Assembly: GCF_013377855.1 (NCBI RefSeq)
Contig: NZ_JABXYJ010000004.1
Span: 124,001-188,000 of the forward strand
DNA length: 64,000 bases
DNA from: Cognatundibacterium oligocarboniphilum
GTDB taxonomy: Bacteria > Pseudomonadota > Gammaproteobacteria > Burkholderiales > Burkholderiaceae_D
Direction: 5' to 3'
The position numbers and the translations under genes were made by a program. The number at the start of each line of letters is the position of its first letter. Within the stretch, counting starts at the first letter, position 1. Positions 57,191-64,000 of the stretch are shown here, one piece after another. The notes under the pieces are model-generated. The model was not told the origin of the DNA. It did no database searches and was given only the letters and a program-made list of their open reading frames with translations.

Positions 57191-57382
57191 GCAAAAAATT
57201 TTACCTGCTAAATTTGCCGGTTTTATGACAATCGGGAGACAAAAACAGCGGATTAGGTACAACAACACCTGAAATCAGGTCAAGTTAACAGAAACAGGAC
57301 GCAGGAAAAGCGTGATGCGGGAGTTTTGTGCGTCTATTCCGGGACAATATGCGGAAGTAAACAAGAAAAATCGGGGAAAGAA

Positions 57383-57459
57383 TGGCGCGCCAGACACGAA
57401 TCGAACGTGCGACCCCAGCCTTCGGAGGGCTGTACTCTATCCAACTGAGCTACTGGCGC
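57383..57459 (-). tRNA. tRNA-Arg (anticodon CCG)
   Basis: The minus-strand sequence folds as a tRNA with a seven-pair acceptor stem (GCGCCAG with CTGGCGC), D arm with AGCTCAGTTGGATAGAGT, anticodon stem CAGCC/GGCTG around the loop CTCCGAA (anticodon CCG, Arg) and T arm containing TTCGATT. The 3' CCA is encoded. Length is 77 bases including CCA. Confidence 0.95.
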
Positions 57460-57701
57460 GTGCAAATGACTGCAAAGCGCAATATTCTACCCTAAATTCT
57501 TGCCGGACTCGTGAAACCTGCATCACTTTTTGTCGCATCGACAGCGTGCAGCTACTGATACCGATCATAGAAACATCACGGAAACACCGCTTTTCGTGCC
57601 AAATATCAGCCTTTCGCTCTATAATCAGAAGCTTTGATGCCAGCTTGATAGCAGCGCTGGATGGCAACCGGAATCACTATTTCATTTGCAACGAGGAAAA
57701 C

Positions 57702-58238
57702 ATGAGCGACGCGCACGACGAACACGAATCAGCGATCAAGACACCGAAGCAACTCATCGTTGCAGTTCTTGCCGGATTTTTAGTCCCCATTATTGCGATT
57801 GTCTTATTGGTGCAATACGTGACCAATGACAAGAAAGTCGGCGCAGGTTCCAGCGCCCAGACGCCGGAAGCGATCGCCGCCCGCATCCACCCTGTTGCTG
57901 ATGAAGGTTTCACGTTTAAAGATGTCAGCGGCCCGAAACAGCTGCAGGCAGGTGAAGCCGTGTACAAAATGGTCTGCTCTGCCTGCCACGATACCGGCGC
58001 TGCAGGCGCACCGAAATTCGGCGATGCCGGAGCCTGGAGTCCGCGCATTGCGCAAGGCTACGACAAAGTGGTCGAACACGCTCTCAAAGGTTTCAACGCC
58101 ATGCCAGCCAAAGGCGGCAATCCTGACCTGGACGACGTCGAAGTTGCACGCGCTGTCGTTCACATGGCCAATGCCGGCGGCGCAAAGTTTAAAGAACCGG
58201 AAGTCAAGGCGGCTGCACCGGCTGAGGCGGCAAAATAA
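57702..58238 (+). CDS. Membrane-anchored cytochrome c5-type protein
   Basis: The 178-residue protein has an N-terminal membrane anchor (about residues 17-40, not cleaved), an Ala-rich linker and one class I c-type heme domain with CSACH at 92-96 and a methionine ligand likely in FNAMPAKGG. This is the layout of c5-like electron carriers. GAGGAAA precedes the ATG. A strong terminator follows. Alanine/lysine-rich ends resemble those of similar betaproteobacterial proteins. Confidence 0.92.
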   Translation: MSDAHDEHESAIKTPKQLIVAVLAGFLVPIIAIVLLVQYVTNDKKVGAGSSAQTPEAIAARIHPVADEGFTFKDVSGPKQLQAGEAVYKMVCSACHDTGAAGAPKFGDAGAWSPRIAQGYDKVVEHALKGFNAMPAKGGNPDLDDVEVARAVVHMANAGGAKFKEPEVKAAAPAEAAK

Positions 58239-58300
58239 TGCCGATACTTTGCTGAATAACAGAATAAATCCGCACGTTTAATCAACGACAGCGTTCCAAC

Positions 58301-58337
58301 AAAAAAAACTCGACTGAATATCCGTCGAGTTTTTTTT
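58301..58337 (+). terminator. Rho-independent terminator after the cytochrome gene
   Basis: ACTCGAC (58308-58314) and GTCGAGT (58324-58330) form a seven-pair stem with a nine-base loop, flanked by an A-run and followed by seven T. Confidence 0.92.
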
Positions 58338-59108
58338 GCCCTGATCGAGGCCCTGTCTATGTGATCAGTCAAATTGAAAGCGCCATTCATCTTTGGGAAA
58401 ATTGAGCATCACATAAATTTACGCAGATTAAATCAAAATAGATCAGAGATCAGTAACGTTTTATATCTTACTTAAAGAGGATGTTTGAAGAGATATCCGG
58501 AAAAATAAAGTCTCTTTTCTACAACTATTTTTCATTTTTTTGTATTTTTTAAAAAGCAACCTTTTTTTTTAAAGTTTCGCTTTGTATCAAAATAGTTGAT
58601 TTTTTATGCACCAAAATGATGCATTTGTTTTTTTGAGAGAAATTAATTCTTAGTAAAAAAAAGGATGTCTAAATTTTATATTCGATACAAATAAATTTAG
58701 ACATTTGCACTAAGGATTCTCTTAAACATAATTTTGCATGAAAACTATTTTACGAAATTTTTCATGGAATAAATAAGAGGTCTTTATTTTTGCACTAAGA
58801 TTGAGCGAAAAAAGAGATGGTTTTCTTTAATATGTATTCACGTTAATAAAAAATATTTGCTGTGGTTTTTTTGCTCGTACTCTTCAAGGAGCGGCTTGAC
58901 ACTCAAATGAGCAAGATGGTTCCATTGAGCATAAATATTTTTTCAAAAAACTTATGTAACTTACTGTAGTTTATATAAGCAAAAGTCATTAAGTTGTTTC
59001 TGACTAAATATTTGTAAAAATCATTTTTTATCAATCAGGGAAAAATCTGGTTGAGCGGAAATTGAAGATTGAGAAGTTAAAAAGAATCTCTTTGGAGGAA
59101 TATCCGTC
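58338..59108. other. Very AT-rich leader region of the TonB receptor gene
   Basis: These 771 bases contain no supported gene. They are far more AT-rich than the rest of the window. They contain an NtrC-like palindrome (58606-58624) and a direct repeat of TTTGCACTAAG (58704-58714 and 58789-58799). TTGACA at 58896-58901 could be a -35 element. The receptor's promoter must be here, but I cannot fix it. Confidence 0.45.
58606..58624. promoter_or_regulatory. NtrC-like palindrome
   Basis: ATGCACCAAAATGATGCAT contains TGCACC-N4-TGATGCA, close to the enterobacterial NtrC site (TGCACC-N5-GGTGCA type), with one main deviation (TGAT for TGGT). It lies about 490 bases upstream of the receptor gene, a distance usual for enhancer-type activators. 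No clear sigma-54 promoter was found downstream, so regulation by NtrC is tentative. Confidence 0.4.
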
Positions 59109-61943
59109 ATGGTAGAAAAAATAATATCCAGATCCGTGCGTACAATTTTTGCAGGTAGCGTAGCTTTTGGAGCAATTGCGCATCCCGTAATGGCACAGGA
59201 AGTGCAACGTGTTGAAATCACAGGGTCTTCGATTAAACGTGTTGAGAGTGAAGGTGTTTTGCCTGTTACTGTCATGAAACGTGAAGACATTGAACGTACT
59301 GGTGCAACAACTGCACAAGACCTCGTGAATTTGATTCCGGGCAACTTTGGTGGTGGCGTTGTTGCGAACAACGTCGGCGCTACAGGTGCGCCATCTACAG
59401 CCAATTTAAGAGCGCTTGGTTCCAAATACACATTGGTACTGTTGAATGGCCGTCGTTTAGCGAACTACGCTATCGGTAGTAACCCAGTGGATTTGAATTC
59501 GATCCCATTGTCGGCTATCGAGCGGATTGAGGTGTTGAGGGATGGTGCTTCAGCGGTGTATGGTGCAGACGCTGTTGCCGGTGTGATTAACTTCATCCTG
59601 AAAAAAAATTACCAAGGCCTGGAAGCTTCGATTTACGGTACGAAAGTTGATCAGGGTGGCGGCGATACACGTAGCTTTAATGTGACAGGTGGCTATGGTG
59701 ATTTAAGCCAGCAAGGCTTCAACGTCCTTTTCAGTGCTAATCATGAAAATGATGATGTCCTCAAGGCAAAGGATCGTGGATTTGCGACAACAGCAAATCG
59801 TCCAGACCTGGGAATTAACAAAGCTTCTCCACGTAACGGTATTCCTAACTTCAATTTTAGCGATACGCTTGGAAACAGCTATACGGGTGTTAATCCATTA
59901 CGTTACAACGGCTGTAATAACACTGAGTTCTCGCTGGTTATTCGTAATGCGAAAGCTTGCGGTACCGATTATGTTAAATATATCGATTTGATTCCAAAAC
60001 AGACACATGACAATGTGGTTGCACGCGGAACTTTGAAAATCAATGATGACCATGAATTGTTTGCCGAGGTTACTGGCACTCAAGACAAGATGACTGCAAC
60101 CTATTCACCAGCTCCATATACGGTGAACATGACTTATCCTGTCAATGGACGCTTTTACCCAACAAGTTTTACAATTCCTAAGGGTTATACAGTACCAAAA
60201 GACTATAAGTTGGCAAATGGGACAGTATTACCTGCCGGGACAGTATTAACATCGGATATCGTTGTGACTCCGACAGGCCCAATGTCCGGTACCTGGCGTA
60301 CTGTTGCTGGTGGCGGTCGTCAGGACGTTACCGATACCAAGAGCCAGCGTATTTTGATTGGCGCGAAAGGTGTGATTGCTGGTTGGGATTATGAAACAGC
60401 GTTCGCGTACTCTAAAAACGATGTCACGATTTCTTTTGGTAATGGTCAGTTCAGTTACGCTAAACTGACGCCATTAGTGAAGTCTGGGCAGATTAATGTG
60501 TTCGGTTCCCAAGATTCACAAAGTCTGGCGGCGTTACAGACCGCATTACTGACCGGGCAACTGGAGAATAACGGTACGTCAAAGGCAAAAGAATTTGATG
60601 TTCGCATTTCTAAAGAAATTACCCAGACAAGCTATGGTCCAGTAGGTCTTGCATTGGGAATGAGTTACCGCAAAGAAGATTTGAATCAGTTCTCTGCACC
60701 TGTTCTGGCAAGTGGTGACCAGGTTGGTGGCGCTGGTCCAATCCCAAGTGTGGTTGGTGATCGTAACGTGACTGGCTTATTTACAGAAGCGACAATCCCA
60801 GTTTATAAAGATTTAGAGGCTAACTTAGCTGCTCGTTACGATTCCTATAAAAATGGTTTTGGAACATCTTTCAGTAAAGTAAGTCCAAAACTCGGGTTGA
60901 CATACAAACCGAATGCATCGATGCTGGTGCGTGGTTCTTGGGGAACTGGCTTCCGTGCTCCAACCTTGTATGAAAATCTTCGCCCATTCACAACAGGAAA
61001 TAATACAAATAGTAACTTCAGTGATCCTGTTCGCTGCCCGAATGGTGTGCCGGTTAATAGCGTTAATCCGGTTGGTGCCTTGCAAGATGAATGTAATGTT
61101 CAGTTGAATACGGCAACGTCTGGTAATACTAATTTGAAACCTGAAAAGTCCAAGCAATACTCTTTAGGTTTGGTATTCCAGCCGACTTCCAGCTTTAGTG
61201 GTTCGATTGACTATTGGAATGTCAGGATTACTGATGCAATTCAGCAATTGTCTGAGAATTCTGCACTGGGTAACCCATCTGCATACTCTGCCAATTATTA
61301 TCGTTATGACCCAGCTCAGTTCCCGAATGGTTGGGTAGATGACGGTAATCAGACTGGTGCAATTAAAGGCAGCACGAATCCGAACTTCCCATTAGCTTAC
61401 ATTAATTTGCCGTTGGTGAATGCGGGTGCGTTCTTTGCAGCGGGTATTGATGTTAACCTCAATTTCAAAACGAAATTGGAATCTATTGGTAACCTTTCCA
61501 TCAATTTTGATGGTACTTATTACACAAAACACGGTTATCAGTATGAAGGAAGCCCAGAAGTCAGTGATGTTGGTACTTACCAAGATTTTGGTCCAGCACC
61601 AAGATGGCGTCACGCTTTGACATTCGCATTGAATCGTGGCGTGTGGACTGGGTCTTTGACTCAAAACTTTACTGCGGGTTATCATGACTTCACTGATCCA
61701 GCCGCTGTCGGTGGCACTAACTATCCTGCAGATAGAATGGTTGCTCCATATGAAACATTTGATGCAACACTGGGCTGGAAAGGCGTGAAAAATCTGGATA
61801 TCGCACTGGGTATTAAGAATCTGATGGACAAAGATCCTCCATCTTCCCGTACAAGTGCCAACTTCCAAACAGGTTATGACGCTAGCTTCACTAACCCATT
61901 AGGAAGAACTTACTATTTGCGCGCGAAGTACAAATTCTGGTAA
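59109..61943 (+). CDS. TonB-dependent outer-membrane receptor
   Basis: The 944-residue protein has a signal peptide ending near residue 30 (VMAQ), followed by a TonB-box-like VQRVEITGSSIKR and a plug domain with typical AQDLVNLIPG, LRALGSKYTLVLLNGRR and IERIEVLRDGASAVYGADAV. The rest is a 22-strand barrel with GTGFRAPTLYENL and NLMDKDPP, ending in a C-terminal aromatic (KFW). Ligand unknown; the adjacent guanine deaminase and XdhB suggest a purine-related compound, which is only inference. Codon use resembles that of the atp genes, suggesting high expression. Confidence 0.92.
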   Translation: MVEKIISRSVRTIFAGSVAFGAIAHPVMAQEVQRVEITGSSIKRVESEGVLPVTVMKREDIERTGATTAQDLVNLIPGNFGGGVVANNVGATGAPSTANLRALGSKYTLVLLNGRRLANYAIGSNPVDLNSIPLSAIERIEVLRDGASAVYGADAVAGVINFILKKNYQGLEASIYGTKVDQGGGDTRSFNVTGGYGDLSQQGFNVLFSANHENDDVLKAKDRGFATTANRPDLGINKASPRNGIPNFNFSDTLGNSYTGVNPLRYNGCNNTEFSLVIRNAKACGTDYVKYIDLIPKQTHDNVVARGTLKINDDHELFAEVTGTQDKMTATYSPAPYTVNMTYPVNGRFYPTSFTIPKGYTVPKDYKLANGTVLPAGTVLTSDIVVTPTGPMSGTWRTVAGGGRQDVTDTKSQRILIGAKGVIAGWDYETAFAYSKNDVTISFGNGQFSYAKLTPLVKSGQINVFGSQDSQSLAALQTALLTGQLENNGTSKAKEFDVRISKEITQTSYGPVGLALGMSYRKEDLNQFSAPVLASGDQVGGAGPIPSVVGDRNVTGLFTEATIPVYKDLEANLAARYDSYKNGFGTSFSKVSPKLGLTYKPNASMLVRGSWGTGFRAPTLYENLRPFTTGNNTNSNFSDPVRCPNGVPVNSVNPVGALQDECNVQLNTATSGNTNLKPEKSKQYSLGLVFQPTSSFSGSIDYWNVRITDAIQQLSENSALGNPSAYSANYYRYDPAQFPNGWVDDGNQTGAIKGSTNPNFPLAYINLPLVNAGAFFAAGIDVNLNFKTKLESIGNLSINFDGTYYTKHGYQYEGSPEVSDVGTYQDFGPAPRWRHALTFALNRGVWTGSLTQNFTAGYHDFTDPAAVGGTNYPADRMVAPYETFDATLGWKGVKNLDIALGIKNLMDKDPPSSRTSANFQTGYDASFTNPLGRTYYLRAKYKFW

Positions 61944-61971
61944 TTTGACGTAAATAAGTAGTTTTTTGTTG

Positions 61972-62000
61972 AAGCCCCTTCTTTATAGAAGGGGCTTTTT
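61972..62000. terminator. Bidirectional terminator
   Basis: AAGCCCCTTCT (61972-61982) and AGAAGGGGCTT (61987-61997) form an eleven-pair stem with loop TTAT, followed by T. It ends the receptor gene and, read on the other strand, guaD. Confidence 0.92.
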
Positions 62001-62028
62001 CATTGATATATTGGGTTTAAGAAGTGGT

Positions 62029-63321
62029 TTAAGAAATATACTTTTTGCCACAGATATAGGTGGCTTCAACACACCGGTCATCCCCCAGCATCGCCAGTAC
62101 GAATAATTGTTCTTCCAGTGAGTTCAGATGCTGGCTGCGGCGGGCGAGTAGTGGGGTTGCCTGCGGGTCGATCACGATAAAATCAGCTTCGTTGCCGGGA
62201 GTGAAGCTGCCTATTGTATTTTCCAGTTGCATGGCGCGTGCCGCGCCTAAAGTCGCCAGATAGAACATCGATGCAGCGGGCAGGTAATGGCCTCCCATGC
62301 GGGCAATTTTGTATGTTTCATTCATCGTCTGCAGCATGGAAAAGGAGGTTCCACCGCCGATGTCGGTGGCGATGGACAACGGGATTTTCGCAGCGATGGC
62401 GGGTTCAAAATGAAACAGGCCGCTGCCCAGAAACAGATTAGACGTCGGGCACAGTGCAATCGCTGATTGGGTTTCTGCCATCCGTCTGCGGTCGGTTTCA
62501 TCCAGCCAGATGCAATGCGCATACATGGCTCTGGGTCGCATCAGGCCGCATTGGTCATAGATATCGAGATAGCTGCGCGCTTTGGGAAACAGCGAACGCG
62601 CCCAGTGACACTCATCCTTGTTTTCCGCCACGTGGGTCTGGATAAATGTGTCGGGATACTGGCTGGCCAGTTCACCGGTCAGTACCAGTTGCCGTTCGCT
62701 GGAGGTTGGTGCGAAGCGTGGGGTGATCGCGTACAGCTGGCGGCCGCGTCCGTGCCATTTCCGGATCAGCGCTTCGCTTTCGTGGGCGCCGGTTTCTGCC
62801 GTATCTCGTAAAAAATCCGGGCAATGCCGGTCCATCATCACTTTGCCTGCCACCATGCGCAGATTTCTTTGTTCGCTCTGGATAAATAAGGCATCGACAG
62901 ATTCAGGGTGGACTGTGCAATACACCATAGCGGTGGTGGTGCCGTTGCGCAGCAGTTCATCCAGAAAAAAGTCGGCGACTTCATGCGCATGCTCGCTGTC
63001 CTGAAACCGGCGTTCGGTCGGAAAGGTGTAGGTCTCCAGCCACGGCAGCAGACCGGGCGCAGGGGAGGCGATCATGTCGGTTTGCGGGTAATGCACATGG
63101 GTGTCGATGAACCCCGGGCAGAGGATTTTTCCGGGCCAGTGGCTGACGGTCAGTTCAGGTGGCAACTGTGTTTTGAGCAGGTGGTAGTCGCCCGCAGCAG
63201 CGATCTTTTCACCGCTGAGCAGTAACAGGCCGTCGCTGTGCCAGTGCATGGCATCTGGATTACAGGCGGGGTCATCCGTGAAATACAGGATGCTGGCGCG
63301 GAAGGCGTCGGTAATGGTCAT
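62029..63321 (-). CDS. guaD: Guanine deaminase
   Basis: GuaD (430 aa) hydrolyses guanine to xanthine and ammonia. It is a zinc amidohydrolase: metal-binding FIDTHVH is at residues 71-77, with IQTHVAENKDE, YAHCIWLDETD and SIATDIGGGTSFSM supplying the other ligands. The ATG is 22 bases from the end of the xdhB partial gene, so both are probably in one purine-degradation operon. Xanthine would go on to the xanthine dehydrogenase encoded upstream. Confidence 0.96.
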   Translation of the reverse strand: MTITDAFRASILYFTDDPACNPDAMHWHSDGLLLLSGEKIAAAGDYHLLKTQLPPELTVSHWPGKILCPGFIDTHVHYPQTDMIASPAPGLLPWLETYTFPTERRFQDSEHAHEVADFFLDELLRNGTTTAMVYCTVHPESVDALFIQSEQRNLRMVAGKVMMDRHCPDFLRDTAETGAHESEALIRKWHGRGRQLYAITPRFAPTSSERQLVLTGELASQYPDTFIQTHVAENKDECHWARSLFPKARSYLDIYDQCGLMRPRAMYAHCIWLDETDRRRMAETQSAIALCPTSNLFLGSGLFHFEPAIAAKIPLSIATDIGGGTSFSMLQTMNETYKIARMGGHYLPAASMFYLATLGAARAMQLENTIGSFTPGNEADFIVIDPQATPLLARRSQHLNSLEEQLFVLAMLGDDRCVEATYICGKKYIS

Positions 63322-63343
63322 AAGGCATGTATTGTTTCAGAGT

Positions 63344-64000
63344 TCATTCGGAAGTGTGCATGGCATGGATTGCCCGCAGAATAGATTCCGCCGTGGCGGG
63401 TGCCGTCAGCGGCGGGCTGCGCCGGTGCACCGATACGCTGGCGATGGCATCACGGATGGCGAAAAATACCGAAAAGGGCAACAGTAATGGCGGTTCGCCG
63501 ACCGCTTTTGAGCGGTGAATGCTGTCAGTGACATTACGATTGGCAAACAGTTTCACACGAAAATCGGCAGGGCAATCGGAGATGGCCGGAATTTTATAGG
63601 TTGACGGTGCGTGTGTGGTGAGTTTGCCCTGACTGTTCCACACCAGTTCTTCGGTAGTCAGCCAGCCCATGCCCTGTATGAAGGCTCCCTCGATCTGGCC
63701 CTGATCGATCGCCGGATTCAGCGATTGCCCGGCATCGTACAGAATATCGGCCCGCAGCAGCTTCCACTCGCCGGTCAGCGTGTCGACGATCACTTCGGAT
63801 ACCGCTGCACCGTAAGCATAATAAGAGAAGGGATGTCCGGTCATGGTATTGCCATTCCAGTGCAGATCCGGGGTGGCGTAAAAGCCGTCGGACCAGAGCT
63901 GCACCCGTGCCAGGTAGGCATGCTGTATCAGTTCCAGAAAGCTGCACCGCTGCTCATTGCACACCACTGTGCCGGCGTGAAAACGAACCTGATCCGGCAT
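63344..64000 (-). CDS. xdhB: Xanthine dehydrogenase molybdenum subunit, C-terminal part (cut by window end)
   Basis: The last 218 residues of a molybdenum-cofactor subunit of xanthine dehydrogenase are visible; the gene begins beyond the window. Segments TGHPFSYYAYGAAVSEVIVD, LYDAGQSLNPAIDQGQIEG, GMGWLTTEELVW and SKAVGEPPLLLPFSVFFAIR are typical, and the last contains the catalytic glutamate in GEPPL. It feeds into purine catabolism with guaD, which starts 22 bases downstream. XdhC is not found directly after it. Confidence 0.93.
   Translation of the reverse strand: MPDQVRFHAGTVVCNEQRCSFLELIQHAYLARVQLWSDGFYATPDLHWNGNTMTGHPFSYYAYGAAVSEVIVDTLTGEWKLLRADILYDAGQSLNPAIDQGQIEGAFIQGMGWLTTEELVWNSQGKLTTHAPSTYKIPAISDCPADFRVKLFANRNVTDSIHRSKAVGEPPLLLPFSVFFAIRDAIASVSVHRRSPPLTAPATAESILRAIHAMHTSE

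Overview
The window looks like the replication-origin-proximal part of a betaproteobacterial chromosome, most likely Burkholderiales and plausibly Oxalobacteraceae. This is a judgement from gene order and protein style, not a database result. The supporting layout is mnmG-rsmG-parA-parB, then the complete F-type ATP synthase operon, with two near-perfect parS sites in front of mnmG and several consensus DnaA boxes within the first 20 kb.

Region by region. 1-3800: an AT-rich stretch with DnaA boxes, a small GNAT-like gene, an iron-type alcohol dehydrogenase, a TSUP permease and the two parS sites. 3800-8660: mnmG, rsmG, parA, parB and an RBBP9/YdeN-like hydrolase, all co-directional. 8700-15850: atpIBEFHAGDC with a clear promoter and terminator. 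15860-22520: a CoA-binding protein, PPK2, hemE, priA, a small cysteine-rich ORF and arylamine N-acetyltransferase, with DnaA boxes in the gaps on both sides of hemE. 22780-30750: a GGDEF/EAL signalling protein, a secreted S46 peptidase, a PH-domain membrane protein, an 81-residue unknown and a beta-helix (bactofilin-like) protein. 31000-35700: a five-gene redox cluster behind a Fur-like box: diheme lipoprotein, beta-barrel, FMN-binding protein, ApbE flavin transferase and a four-helix membrane protein. 35720-43030: AtaL-like protein, Rep helicase, CPBP protease, BluB with a coupled unknown, an NTF2-like protein, a lipoprotein built of GSGD repeats and a YcbK-like peptidase. 43100-54830: M16 peptidase, hexose-phosphate mutarotase, amidase, a GMC oxidoreductase divergent from an AraC regulator, a multi-PAS histidine kinase and a secreted thioredoxin. 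54960-64000: a LexA-type box and dinB, a solute-binding protein, tRNA-Arg(CCG), a cytochrome c5-type protein, a TonB-dependent receptor behind a long AT-rich leader with an NtrC-like palindrome, guanine deaminase and the C-terminal part of XdhB, cut by the window end.

The two most unusual items are (1) the Fur-box flavin/diheme/porin/membrane-cytochrome cluster, which reads as one electron-transfer chain across the envelope, and (2) a 75-bp intergenic element present twice (45952-46026 and 56248-56322) that aligns without gaps at 54 of 75 positions. Each copy has GGGGAGTAT-type motifs at both ends, and one end motif resembles operators of the CsoR/RcnR repressor family.

The other genes are mainly housekeeping. 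Start sites were moved from the longest possible reading frame wherever a ribosome-binding site, signal peptide or family alignment favoured an internal start; each such choice is stated.
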